Below are positions 1-8,257 of a stretch of DNA of 64,000 nt, one piece after another. Source of the stretch: Bacteroidota bacterium (GTDB lineage Bacteria > Bacteroidota > Bacteroidia > Bacteroidales > UBA12077); NCBI GenBank assembly GCA_020444275.1, contig JAHLLG010000001.1, forward strand, positions 895,773 to 959,772, in the 5' to 3' direction. The position numbers were made by a program, and so were the translations under genes. Position 1 is the stretch's first letter. Each line of letters starts with the position of its first letter. The notes under the pieces were generated by a model. It saw nothing but the letters and a program-made list of their open reading frames with translations. It ran no database searches and was not told the origin of the DNA.

Positions 1-96
1 GCTTTTAAAGGTGAAGAATATTTTACCTATAAAGTAGAAGGTAATAAAGATATCTCTTTCAATGCTAAATCCATACACGACGTTTTAATTTTCTGA
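1..96 (+). CDS. C-terminal end of a truncated protein
   Basis: Reading frame 1 is open from the first base of the window to a TGA at 94-96 and gives 31 residues ending in HDVLIF. The gene begins outside the window. The fragment is too short to assign to a family. Its lysine/glutamate-rich composition and the normal 112-base gap to the next start codon fit a genuine gene end, but a chance open frame of this length cannot be excluded. Confidence 0.5.
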   Translation, partial: AFKGEEYFTYKVEGNKDISFNAKSIHDVLIF

Positions 97-208
97 TCAG
101 TGCAAATTGATAAAATCTGTTAATATTCCTTAAAACTAATTAATTCATTAGCACGCAATTGCTTTAATTCATAATTTCGGTGAAACAATAACCAATACAC
201 ACTAAATT

Positions 209-790
209 ATGAAAATAAGTTACACTGCATTAAGTGCATTTATTGTGCTTTTTCTATCATCAAACCATATTAAAGCACAGTCAGTTGATAATATTTTAAA
301 GGATAAACTTCTGATTGTAGTTCATATGCAGGAATATAATGATAAAGGTATTACCAAAGAATCAAGTGCCGATGAGTTGGATCATATCAATAAGATTATA
401 AAGTTTGCTATTCCAGAGCATGTAGCATATACCAAGGCCATGCATAAAATCCTAAATCTCACCTTAAAAAAAGTTTATGTCGATAAGCAAATCAAAGATC
501 TGGACAACAGACTTGATGTGATCAACGAGCACGTTTTTGTCGATCACGGCGGAGATATTTTCAGTTCAGCTGAGTTGATAGACTTTTTGAAAGAGAAGAA
601 TTTTACTAAGATAGTAATTATTGGACGAGTTGCAGAGGAGTGCATAAAAACGTCTGTTAAATCAGGACTCAAAGCCGGATATGAAATGTATCTTATTCCC
701 GAAGCTATTGTTGGAAAATCTGACAAAAGCAAGGCAAGAGTAATTCGTAAATTGAAAAAGAAAGGAGCACATGAATTAGTTCTTGGTTAA
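209..790 (+). CDS. Exported isochorismatase-fold protein with altered active site
   Basis: 193 residues. A signal peptide (about residues 1-24, ending KAQ) implies export. The rest matches the cysteine hydrolase (isochorismatase/nicotinamidase) fold: the first strand reads LLIVVHMQEY (33-43) and the nucleophile region reads GRVAEECIKTSV (139-150), with Cys145 in the place of the catalytic cysteine and the usual GY turn after it (158-159). Family enzymes use an Asp-Lys-Cys triad. Here the Asp of the DMQ motif is His39, and the stretch that normally carries the Lys (about 110-118) shows Asp and His instead. The fold is fairly secure; the activity is not. It could be a divergent hydrolase or a non-catalytic relative. 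It stands alone, upstream of ilvE. Confidence 0.7.
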   Translation: MKISYTALSAFIVLFLSSNHIKAQSVDNILKDKLLIVVHMQEYNDKGITKESSADELDHINKIIKFAIPEHVAYTKAMHKILNLTLKKVYVDKQIKDLDNRLDVINEHVFVDHGGDIFSSAELIDFLKEKNFTKIVIIGRVAEECIKTSVKSGLKAGYEMYLIPEAIVGKSDKSKARVIRKLKKKGAHELVLG

Positions 791-831
791 CAGTTGTTTA
801 ATCAAAAATCATGTTGTGTAATAGGATTTTT

Positions 832-865
832 TTTGAGGTATACATTTCCAATTTTGATATCTTTG
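832..865 (+). promoter_or_regulatory. Bacteroidota-type promoter of ilvE
   Basis: A perfect -7 element TATCTTTG lies at 858-865, with TTTG at 832-835 about 22 bases upstream as the -33 element. This matches the TTTG / TAnnTTTG promoter of the primary sigma factor in Bacteroidota. The start codon at 900 follows 34 bases after the -7 element. Confidence 0.6.
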
Positions 866-899
866 GGCTACAAAAATGAAAATCAAAAATTGAAATATT

Positions 900-1919
900 A
901 TGACAAACTTAAACTGGGGCGAATTGCCATTCGGATATCTAAAAACCGATTATAATGTAAGATGTTATTACAGAGATGGAAAGTGGGGAGAACTCGAGAT
1001 TTCATCTTCTGAGTATTTGAACTTACATATTTCGGCTACTGCTTTACACTATGGTCAGCAGGCTTTTGAAGGCATGAAGGCATACCGAGGGAAAGATGGT
1101 AAAATCCGTCTGTTCCGCTGGGAAGAAAATTTTAAACGTATGCAACGTTCTGCCGACGGAATACTTATGCAGCCTGTAACAAAAGAGGTTTTTAAAGAAG
1201 CAATAACCAAAGCAGTATTAATGAACGAGCGTTTTGTTCCTCCATATGGAACCGGTGCTGCATTATACATACGTCCGTTGTTAATTGGTTCAGGACCTCA
1301 GGTTGGTGTAAAACCAGCCAACGAATACTTGTTTATGGTATTTGTAACTCCGGTAGGACCATACTTTAAAGAAGGTTTTAGCCCGGTAAAGATTGCTGTG
1401 GTTAGAGATTCTGATCGGGCAGCACCACTGGGAACCGGAAGTATTAAGGTTGGCGGAAATTATGCATCAAGTTTACGAGGTGTTAAAAAAGCTCATGATG
1501 CCGGTTATGGATCTCCAATGTATTTAGATTCTGTTCATAAAAAATACATTGACGAAATAGGAGCGGCAAATTTCTTTGGAATAAAAGATAATACATATGT
1601 AACTCCAAAGTCGTCATCTATTCTTCCTTCGATAACCAATATGAGTATTATTCAGTTAGCTGAAGATATGGGATTAAAGGTTGAACGATGTCCAATTGAT
1701 ATCGATGAGTTAGATTCGTTCGAAGAAGTTGGTGCTTGCGGTACTGCAGCAATCATTTCTCCTATTGGTGAAATTTACGATATTGATGAAGATAAGAAAT
1801 ATACTTACTGCAAAGATGGTAAGGCCGGGCCAATTTCAACAAAGATTTATAACAAGCTGGTAGCCATTCAGTATGGCGATGAGGCTGATCCACACAACTG
1901 GGTTGACATTATAAAATAA
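900..1919 (+). CDS. ilvE: Branched-chain amino acid aminotransferase
   Basis: 339 residues, a normal length for class IV PLP aminotransferases of the long (eukaryote-like) BCAT type. It exchanges the amino group between leucine, isoleucine or valine and 2-oxoglutarate in the cytoplasm. The early motif HYGQQAFEGMKAYR (50-63) and the phosphate-binding region are typical. The PLP-binding lysine is Lys183 in GSIKVGGNY, and the C-terminal ACGTAA motif follows near residue 278. It is monocistronic, with its own promoter upstream and a strong hairpin terminator downstream. No Shine-Dalgarno sequence is present. Confidence 0.95.
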   Translation: MTNLNWGELPFGYLKTDYNVRCYYRDGKWGELEISSSEYLNLHISATALHYGQQAFEGMKAYRGKDGKIRLFRWEENFKRMQRSADGILMQPVTKEVFKEAITKAVLMNERFVPPYGTGAALYIRPLLIGSGPQVGVKPANEYLFMVFVTPVGPYFKEGFSPVKIAVVRDSDRAAPLGTGSIKVGGNYASSLRGVKKAHDAGYGSPMYLDSVHKKYIDEIGAANFFGIKDNTYVTPKSSSILPSITNMSIIQLAEDMGLKVERCPIDIDELDSFEEVGACGTAAIISPIGEIYDIDEDKKYTYCKDGKAGPISTKIYNKLVAIQYGDEADPHNWVDIIK

Positions 1920-1935
1920 GAAATCAACAAAAATA

Positions 1936-1969
1936 AAAAGAGGGCTTGTTTAGTTTCGAGCCCTCTTTT
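1936..1969. terminator. Hairpin terminator between ilvE and the siaC-like gene
   Basis: A perfect 11-bp stem (1936-1946 with 1959-1969) and a 12-base loop, with A-runs on the left and T-runs on the right of the GC core. It lies between converging genes and can act in both directions. Confidence 0.85.
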
Positions 1970-1991
1970 CTATTTATTATCAGTTTTTATC

Positions 1992-2378
1992 TTAATTAAA
2001 CTCTATTAATTCAATTTTCACTCCTGACTCTGCTTCAAAATCTTCAACTTCATCAACCATATCCGGATCAGATTTATCGTAATACCAGTTAACTTTAACT
2101 TTTCCACCGGCATCTTCATAATCTTTTAGTATTTCAAGCATATCTAACACACATTTTGTAGAGCTGGTATTTAAATAGATTAGTTTTATATTTAGCTCAA
2201 CTGGTTTATTAACTTCTTTCGTATATTCTTTTAACCAGTTTATGAGTGGTAGATAAAACTTATACGTCTCTTCCATGTATGATTCACCACTTATTTCACA
2301 AACTCCTTTGCTGGCATCGAAAATAACCTCGGGGAAATAAGGAGTGGTAGGTGAGCTTGTTAAAGTAATATTTTCCAT
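1992..2378 (-). CDS. SiaC-family regulatory phosphoprotein (DUF1987)
   Basis: 128 residues, full length for the SiaC/DUF1987 family. In Pseudomonas aeruginosa SiaC is phosphorylated by the kinase SiaB, dephosphorylated by the phosphatase SiaA, and in its unphosphorylated form activates a partner nucleotide cyclase (SiaD). The diagnostic strand here is IYLNTSSTK (67-75), whose Thr/Ser run lies where the phosphorylated threonine is expected. The N-terminal TPYFPEVIFD and the C-terminal acidic tail are also typical. It is the last gene of a four-gene minus-strand operon, 12 bases after the kinase gene. No SiaD-type GGDEF gene is adjacent; the nearest cyclase is the class III enzyme at 6172. Confidence 0.85.
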   Translation of the reverse strand: MENITLTSSPTTPYFPEVIFDASKGVCEISGESYMEETYKFYLPLINWLKEYTKEVNKPVELNIKLIYLNTSSTKCVLDMLEILKDYEDAGGKVKVNWYYDKSDPDMVDEVEDFEAESGVKIELIEFN

Positions 2379-2390
2379 GGTTCAATTTAT

Positions 2391-2921
2391 TTAATTTTTA
2401 TCAATTTTTATGGTAAGTGAAAAATAAGAATAGTCCTTATCTATTTCTTCATTTTTATATTCTAGTTTATTTTTCGAAAGCATTACAGCTTGTATTAATC
2501 CAATTCTGGCGCCAAACTTTTCTCCGGGAGAGTTTAATCGTTGCTCTCTTTTTAATTCGCGTAATTTTAACGGGTCTGATGCATTAACTAATTCGCATCG
2601 TTCTGCCAGTATTTTGGCATCAGTATTTTTTACCTGATTGGTAGTTGTAAATTTATAAGAGTCTTCAAGTTCTTGCAAGATTAGTTCTCCAACACCAATT
2701 CTCTGAACATGATTAACCATATGGAAATCTTCAGAATAGTTCGAAACATTTTGGCATAATTCAATAAATATTTTAAATAGCTTTTTACGCGCATTATTAT
2801 ATTCATCTTTTAGGTTTCGGATATTCATTCCAAATACAGAAATTAGCTCGATGTAAAAGGGACCTTTATATGATAAAATTGTTTTACTTGTCATAACGGG
2901 TATTACGTTTATATCTATCAT
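2391..2921 (-). CDS. SiaB-family protein kinase
   Basis: 176 residues resembling the small single-domain GHKL-type kinase SiaB (DUF6272). The helix IELCQNVSNYS (53-63) looks like an N-box with Glu54, Asn58 and Asn61 positioned for Mg-ATP binding. A short glycine-containing motif GARIGLIQ near residue 138 would correspond to the shortened ATP lid. No sensor or membrane segment is present. It sits between the phosphatase gene (4 bases) and the siaC-like gene (12 bases), the same partners as in the Pseudomonas sia operon, so SiaC is the inferred substrate. Confidence 0.8.
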   Translation of the reverse strand: MIDINVIPVMTSKTILSYKGPFYIELISVFGMNIRNLKDEYNNARKKLFKIFIELCQNVSNYSEDFHMVNHVQRIGVGELILQELEDSYKFTTTNQVKNTDAKILAERCELVNASDPLKLRELKREQRLNSPGEKFGARIGLIQAVMLSKNKLEYKNEEIDKDYSYFSLTIKIDKN

Positions 2922-2925
2922 TAGG

Positions 2926-4671
2926 TTAATTAATCTTTATACCAATTAAAGTAATGTCGTCGCGCTGCTCTTCATCTTGCTGAAAATCATTCAATTCTTT
3001 TTCAATGTGTTCTCTTTGTTTCATCATTGGTTCGGAAATATTATTCAGTATAATCTCTCTAAGTCTGTTACTTCCAAATCGTTTTCGATCAGCATTATTT
3101 TGGTCTGTTAATCCATCGGAAGATAAATATAAAATATCTCCGGTACTTGTTTCAACAACATGATTATTAAATGTTGTCTCTTCCTGTAATCTCTTTTTCC
3201 CACCAATCGACAAGCGATCACCTTTTATTTCATCAAGCTGAGATGTTTTACTCTTGTATATAAAAAGTGGTCTTTTAGCCCCTGAAAAAGTAATTTTCTT
3301 TGTTGTAAGATCTATGGCAATAAAACAAACATCCATTCCGTCGTTGTTTTCTGTTTCCTTTTGTCTTAATGATTCAATAACTTTTTCGTTTAATAAAGAT
3401 AATATTTTTGCTGGTTCGGTAATCTTTTTTTCTAAAACAATTTCATTTAAAAGACTGCTGCCAATCATCGACATAAATGCTCCCGGAACACCATGTCCGG
3501 TGCAATCCACGGCAGCTAAAAATGCAGTGTTTTGCAGCTGTGCAAACCAGTAAAAATCGCCCGAAACAATATCTTTAGGTTTGTAAATAATAAAACTCTC
3601 AAAAATATTTTCTATCTGGTTTTTAACCGGCAAAATTGCTCTCTGAATATTCTGTGCATAATGTATGCTGGCATTTATTTTTTTATTCTGTAAATCAAGA
3701 ATATCTCGTTGCTCTTCTATCTTTTGCTTTTGTATTCTTATTTTTCGGTATAAAACGAATAAAATGGTAAAGAATAATATGAGTAATAAAACAACACCAA
3801 TAAGACCTCGTATTACAATTCTTCTAAGCTTAAGCTGTGCAGCTTGCTCTCTGATTTTTGACTCTTTAAGTTCCAACTGCATTTGTTGTTCACGTGTAAG
3901 CTCTTCAACTTTAGCCAGTGAAGTTTCTGTTTCTTTTAACTTGTCGGTTTGTTTAACAAGCTCTTGTTCGGTTTGCTGTTTCTCTTGTTGTGCTTTTTGC
4001 ACTTCTGTTTCCGACTGCTTTTTAATGGTTTTTATTTCTTCTTTTTTCAGAAATTTGTCTATTGATGCAAACAGATCAAAATACTCAATACTTTTTTCCG
4101 AGTTCCCTAAATTTTGATAATTGTTTGCCAAAATGCCATAAAAAGTTCTGACAAGCTTTAAATTGTTTATCTCTTTTGCTAATTCCAAACCTTCCATAGC
4201 CCACTTATTAGATTCTTCATAACTGGGAATTTGCTGGTAGCTTTGTGAAATGTTTAGTAAAGAGGAGGTTATGTTGTTTTTATCGTTTGTATTTTTGCTT
4301 ATTTCTAAACCTTTTTTAAAGTAGTTTATCGCTTCTGTGTAATTCTGTGTTTCGTCGTATATCATGCCAATATAGTTGGCACTTAACAGAATCCCATTTG
4401 TATTGCCAGAGTTTTCATTTAATTCTAAAACTCGTTTAAAATAGTCAACGGCTTTGTTATACAGTTGATTATTCCAGCATAGAAATGCTGCTTTGTTTAA
4501 ATATTCAAGTTCTTGTGATGGTTTTTTTTCAGTTCGGAACTGCTCAATTTTTGTTTCATATCCGGATAATTCGTTTTGGATACCTGCTGGAACATCCTGA
4601 GCTAATACAGAAATGGTAAAGAAGAATTGTAATACAAATGATAATATTATGATAAACTGTATTTTTCTCAC
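2926..4671 (-). CDS. Membrane TPR protein with SpoIIE-type serine phosphatase domain
   Basis: 581 residues. A signal peptide (1-24, ending LAQ) is followed by TPR repeats (about 40-205), a Glu/Gln-rich coiled coil (about 205-275), one transmembrane helix (about 285-310) and a cytoplasmic SpoIIE/PP2C domain (about 365-580). The metal-binding motifs are complete: SGDFYW near 370, DCTGHGVPGA near 388, SSDGLTD near 520 and RDDIT near 571. The periplasmic TPR part is probably the sensor. By position it corresponds to SiaA, dephosphorylating the SiaC-like protein encoded downstream, but it has TPRs instead of the HAMP/sensor region of SiaA. It follows the second phosphatase gene by 26 bases. Confidence 0.88.
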   Translation of the reverse strand: MRKIQFIIILSFVLQFFFTISVLAQDVPAGIQNELSGYETKIEQFRTEKKPSQELEYLNKAAFLCWNNQLYNKAVDYFKRVLELNENSGNTNGILLSANYIGMIYDETQNYTEAINYFKKGLEISKNTNDKNNITSSLLNISQSYQQIPSYEESNKWAMEGLELAKEINNLKLVRTFYGILANNYQNLGNSEKSIEYFDLFASIDKFLKKEEIKTIKKQSETEVQKAQQEKQQTEQELVKQTDKLKETETSLAKVEELTREQQMQLELKESKIREQAAQLKLRRIVIRGLIGVVLLLILFFTILFVLYRKIRIQKQKIEEQRDILDLQNKKINASIHYAQNIQRAILPVKNQIENIFESFIIYKPKDIVSGDFYWFAQLQNTAFLAAVDCTGHGVPGAFMSMIGSSLLNEIVLEKKITEPAKILSLLNEKVIESLRQKETENNDGMDVCFIAIDLTTKKITFSGAKRPLFIYKSKTSQLDEIKGDRLSIGGKKRLQEETTFNNHVVETSTGDILYLSSDGLTDQNNADRKRFGSNRLREIILNNISEPMMKQREHIEKELNDFQQDEEQRDDITLIGIKIN

Positions 4672-4697
4672 CTTTTAAGAATTATTAAATGTTAAAG

Positions 4698-5933
4698 TTA
4701 TTTTATTTTTATTCCAAAAACAAGAATATCATCAATTTGGTCTAATGAACCTCTCCATTTATCATGAGTATTGTTAAGTATCTCTTTTTGAATACTCATA
4801 GGTTCATTGCTAATGCTGATTAATAGTTCTTTAAATTGTTTGTAACGGAATTTTTTTCCTTTTGGTCCACCAAACTGATCTGCAAATCCGTCAGAAAACA
4901 TGTATAGAATGTCATCACTTTCAATATCAACTAAATGGTTCGTAAAAGGTTTGTCAAAGTTAATGTGTATCCCCACAGGCATTCTGTCTCCTTTAATTTC
5001 AATGAGTTCTTTATTTCGTATAATATAAAGTGGGTTATTGGCGCCGGAAAACTGTAATTTCTTTTGGTCACAATCAATAACACAAAGTGCAATGTCTAAT
5101 CCATCTTGTGCTTCACCCGACTCTCCGGTTTGATTTAACGAGTGCATAATATGATCTCTAAGTTGATTCAGAATATCACTTGCAGTTTTAAAGTTACCTT
5201 TTGTAACAATCTCATTTAAATATACCGAACCTAACATATGCATTAATGCCCCAGACAATCCATGCCCTGTGCAATCGCCCACTGTAATGATTTTCTGACT
5301 GCCAGAATTCGCTAACCAATAAAAATCGCCACTAACATGACTTTTGGGTTGATGTAAAATGAAATATTCTTTAGTGCTTTTATTAATAAATTCAAGATTG
5401 GGTAAAATGGCTTGTTGTATTCTGCTTGCATATCGAATATCTGCCATTATTTCCTTATTCTTTTTAATGATAATTTCACGTTGTTTTAATTCATTCTGAA
5501 TTTGAAATTCGATTCGCTCGTTCTTTTCCTCAATTTCTTTTTCTTTAAGTTGTATTGATTTCAGCATGTTCACAACATGTATGGCTGATCTTAAATTAGA
5601 AATCAGTACGGTAAAATCAATTGGCTTTGGAATAAAGTTTATTGCACCGCTGGTAAATATTTTATTATAGTCTCGTATTTTAGATGTTACTATTAATGGA
5701 AGCTGCCTTTGTTCCTGTAATAAAGAAATGATTTCAATATTTTCTGATATATGCACTGAATCCGAATCAATATCAAATAATATAATATCAGGCGATATTT
5801 CTGATACAACATGAATATTTTCCACTGATTGCTTATGTATAATCTCAATTTCTTTATAATCATTACCTATAATCGAAATAATTTCTTTCGCTTCGGTTAA
5901 ATTTTCTTCGATTAAAAGTAAACTTAGATTCAT
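4698..5933 (-). CDS. Response regulator with SpoIIE-type serine phosphatase output
   Basis: 411 residues, first gene of the sia-like operon. The receiver domain (1-125) has an acidic pair (Glu9, Glu10), the phosphoacceptor in DIILFDID and the conserved lysine in FIPKPID, so it looks able to accept a phosphate. A coiled coil (about 125-165) leads to a SpoIIE/PP2C phosphatase domain with intact motifs SGDFYW, DCTGHGLSGA, SDGFADQ and a C-terminal DQIDDILVFG. This gives the operon a cytoplasmic, phosphorelay-controlled phosphatase beside the membrane one. No histidine kinase gene is adjacent. Confidence 0.88.
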   Translation of the reverse strand: MNLSLLLIEENLTEAKEIISIIGNDYKEIEIIHKQSVENIHVVSEISPDIILFDIDSDSVHISENIEIISLLQEQRQLPLIVTSKIRDYNKIFTSGAINFIPKPIDFTVLISNLRSAIHVVNMLKSIQLKEKEIEEKNERIEFQIQNELKQREIIIKKNKEIMADIRYASRIQQAILPNLEFINKSTKEYFILHQPKSHVSGDFYWLANSGSQKIITVGDCTGHGLSGALMHMLGSVYLNEIVTKGNFKTASDILNQLRDHIMHSLNQTGESGEAQDGLDIALCVIDCDQKKLQFSGANNPLYIIRNKELIEIKGDRMPVGIHINFDKPFTNHLVDIESDDILYMFSDGFADQFGGPKGKKFRYKQFKELLISISNEPMSIQKEILNNTHDKWRGSLDQIDDILVFGIKIK

Positions 5934-6171
5934 ATAGGAGGATTCGAATTTGGGTTACTAAAAATAGCCATTGTCTGTGAAATTATCCAAATTATAGTAC
6001 TTTTATTTCAGTATATGCTTTTAAAATATACCTCGTTTTTGATGAATAAGCTTATTTGTAATATAAAAGTGTGATAACTGATTGTTAAAATTGAACTAAA
6101 AAATTACTAATCTGATATAAATGTTATATTTTTAAGGTGATAATGTAATCAGAAGTTAATATTTCAAATCT
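5934..6171. other. Divergent intergenic region between the phosphatase operon and the cyclase gene
   Basis: 238 AT-rich bases between divergent start codons. It must hold both promoters, but I see no perfect TAnnTTTG element and no palindromic operator. An AGGAGG string at 5936-5941 is on the strand opposite the minus-strand gene, so it is not a ribosome binding site for it. Confidence 0.5.
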
Positions 6172-7689
6172 ATGAACTATAAGATATTAATTGCAGACGA
6201 TAAAGGTGATTCTTTTGAATACTTGCAAGAAATTCTTAAAGATGAGATGGATAGATTTGAAATTGTCCGTTCCGGACGGAAGGATATTTATAATTGTGCC
6301 TTAAAAAGTAATCCTAATATTATATTAATTAGTGTAGATTCATTAGCTCGAAATGGTATCGAAAGTATCATGTCGCTAAAGCAGGATAACTTAACACATA
6401 GTATTCCTGTTCTGCTGATTACAGATTATTCGCCACGTACAAGCTTCGATCGTGTTTTTGAATATGGGGTTGTGGATTTTATTCGAAAACCTTACAGCAA
6501 AGATGAACTGCTAATGCGTATAGAAGCAGCTGAAAGTCGTAGAGAGTTTCAGCATGAAATTTATATTGAACACGAACTGTTAAGAGAATTATCGATTGTA
6601 GCTAAAAAAACTGCTACGGGTGTAGCTATTATTAGTACAGATAATAGAATTGAGTGGGTTAACGAAGGATTTGAAAAAATGTATGGATATCCTATTGATG
6701 AATTTAAAGATACCTTCGAAGCATCAATTTTTAATCCTAAATCGAATCCAAAATTGGCAGAAGCTATTGAAAAGTGCCAGCAGGGAGCTGATAGCTATGT
6801 TTACGAAAAGAAATGGGAGACTAAAGAGGGTAAAGTTATTTGGATACAAACAACCCTAACACCTGTTTACAACGAACAGGATACCATTATAAAGTATATT
6901 GCCATAGAGTCGAATGTTACTGATTTAAAACAAGCTGAGGAACGATTAGGAGCTCAAAATGAAGAGATTGCAAAACAAAAGAAAAAATCAGATGAACTTT
7001 TGTTAAATATTTTACCATTCGAAACAGCTGAGCAGCTTAAGAAAAAGGGTTTTGCAAAATCAAAACAATATAAACTGGTTTCCATTCTTTTTACCGATTT
7101 TAAGGATTTCTCCAGGTTAACAAATCAGTTAAACAGTCAGGAACTGGTTGAACAGCTTAACTTTTACATTCAAAAGTTTGATGAAATTATTGAAAATCAC
7201 TTTATAGAAAAGATAAAAACCATCGGCGATGCATATATGTGTGCAGGCGGGTTGCCTTTAAGAAATAAGAGTAATCCTATTAACGTAACACTTGCCGGAT
7301 TGCAGATCCAGAAATTTATGCGCGATCAGGCTGAGGAAAAGGAAAAAAATAGTGAAAAAGCCTGGGAGCTTCGGTTGGGGATTCACACAGGAGAAGTAAT
7401 TGCCGGAGTAATTGGGAAAAAGAAATTCGCTTACGATATCTGGGGCGACGCAGTAAATAAAGCCAGTAGGATGGAACAATCGGGAGAGGTAGGAAAAGTT
7501 AATGTTTCGGGTGATACTTATGAATATATCAAGGACTATTTTGATTGTACTTATAGAGGTCAGGTTGAAGTAAAAAATAATGTTCAACTGGAGATGTATT
7601 TTGTCGATCGCCTTAAACCCGAATATTCCGAAGATAAAGCAGGAACAGTTCCTAACGCAGATTTCCTTAAGAAACTTGCCAAATACTAA
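6172..7689 (+). CDS. Receiver-PAS-class III adenylate cyclase
   Basis: 505 residues: receiver-like domain (1-125), PAS domain (about 140-255), coiled linker (about 255-285) and class III cyclase domain (about 300-470). The cyclase has both metal aspartates (FTDFKDF and KTIGDAYM), the Lys of EKIKTIGDAYM and Asp of AYDIWGDAVN that select adenine, and the Asn/Arg pair of AVNKASRM that stabilises the transition state. All catalytic residues are in one chain, so a homodimer making cAMP is expected. The receiver keeps its acidic pair (DD), Thr and Lys (RKP), but the phosphoacceptor position reads Ser (ILISVDS). It is divergent from the sia-like operon, which suggests that it is the output of that phospho-switch; this is inference. 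Confidence 0.88.
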   Translation: MNYKILIADDKGDSFEYLQEILKDEMDRFEIVRSGRKDIYNCALKSNPNIILISVDSLARNGIESIMSLKQDNLTHSIPVLLITDYSPRTSFDRVFEYGVVDFIRKPYSKDELLMRIEAAESRREFQHEIYIEHELLRELSIVAKKTATGVAIISTDNRIEWVNEGFEKMYGYPIDEFKDTFEASIFNPKSNPKLAEAIEKCQQGADSYVYEKKWETKEGKVIWIQTTLTPVYNEQDTIIKYIAIESNVTDLKQAEERLGAQNEEIAKQKKKSDELLLNILPFETAEQLKKKGFAKSKQYKLVSILFTDFKDFSRLTNQLNSQELVEQLNFYIQKFDEIIENHFIEKIKTIGDAYMCAGGLPLRNKSNPINVTLAGLQIQKFMRDQAEEKEKNSEKAWELRLGIHTGEVIAGVIGKKKFAYDIWGDAVNKASRMEQSGEVGKVNVSGDTYEYIKDYFDCTYRGQVEVKNNVQLEMYFVDRLKPEYSEDKAGTVPNADFLKKLAKY

Positions 7690-7692
7690 GTG

Positions 7693-8175
7693 CTATTTCA
7701 ACATATCTTTGTTAAAATTAACGGGCAAAAATTGTTTGATGCTATCTGCAACCGTAATTTTATCTTCACCATATAGTAAAACTTCTATAGAGTTTTCAGA
7801 TCTTTTTTCACTTTCCAACATAACTTGCAAGCAAGAACCACATGGTGGAATAGGCTCCTTAATAAAACCTTTATCGGTATTGGCTGTTACAGCTATAGCT
7901 TTAATGGCAACATTAGGATATTTAGAATTGGCATAAAAAATAGCTACTCGTTCAGCACAAAGTCCGGAAGGATAAGCTGCATTTTCCTGGTTGTTACCTT
8001 CTATAATTTCTCCATTCTCAAGCAAAACAGCAGCGCCAACTTTAAACTCAGAGTAGGGTGCATATGCTTTTTCTGCTGCATCTTTAGCTTTTTGCACTAA
8101 TTTTTGATGTGTTTTGTCTAGTTCGGCAAGGGAATTGTAATCAATTAATACAGATTTTATTTCGCGTGTATTCAT
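7693..8175 (-). CDS. cdd: Cytidine deaminase
   Basis: 160 residues, the homotetrameric zinc-enzyme size. It deaminates cytidine and deoxycytidine to uridine forms in pyrimidine salvage. Cys73 and the catalytic Glu75 lie in SGLCAERVA, and the other zinc cysteines are Cys112 and Cys115 in PPCGSC. The substrate loop YSEFKVGAA (41-49) is standard. It converges on the adenylate cyclase gene with only 3 bases between the stop codons. Confidence 0.95.
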   Translation of the reverse strand: MNTREIKSVLIDYNSLAELDKTHQKLVQKAKDAAEKAYAPYSEFKVGAAVLLENGEIIEGNNQENAAYPSGLCAERVAIFYANSKYPNVAIKAIAVTANTDKGFIKEPIPPCGSCLQVMLESEKRSENSIEVLLYGEDKITVADSIKQFLPVNFNKDMLK

Positions 8176-8208
8176 AAAGAAATAATTTCGTCAGTAAAAA
8201 ATACCAAA

Positions 8209-8237
8209 TTGTAAGATCAATATTTTTTTTACATTTG
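8209..8237 (+). promoter_or_regulatory. Promoter of the glucosaminidase gene
   Basis: TTG at 8209-8211, an 18-base spacer and a perfect -7 element TACATTTG at 8230-8237. The start codon at 8258 lies 20 bases downstream, after an A-rich stretch. Confidence 0.6.
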
Positions 8238-8257
8238 TTCAAAATAACAAAAAAAAA

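Noticed and set aside
3665-4117. A 150-codon Cys/Ser-rich open frame antisense to the TPR phosphatase gene
   Set aside because: It is the shadow of the coiled-coil and membrane part of the phosphatase; the Cys and Ser runs come from reversed Gln/Glu/Lys codons.
5936-5941. AGGAGG as a ribosome binding site of the receiver-phosphatase gene
   Set aside because: The gene is on the minus strand, where this reads CCTCCT; no plus-strand start codon follows at a suitable distance.
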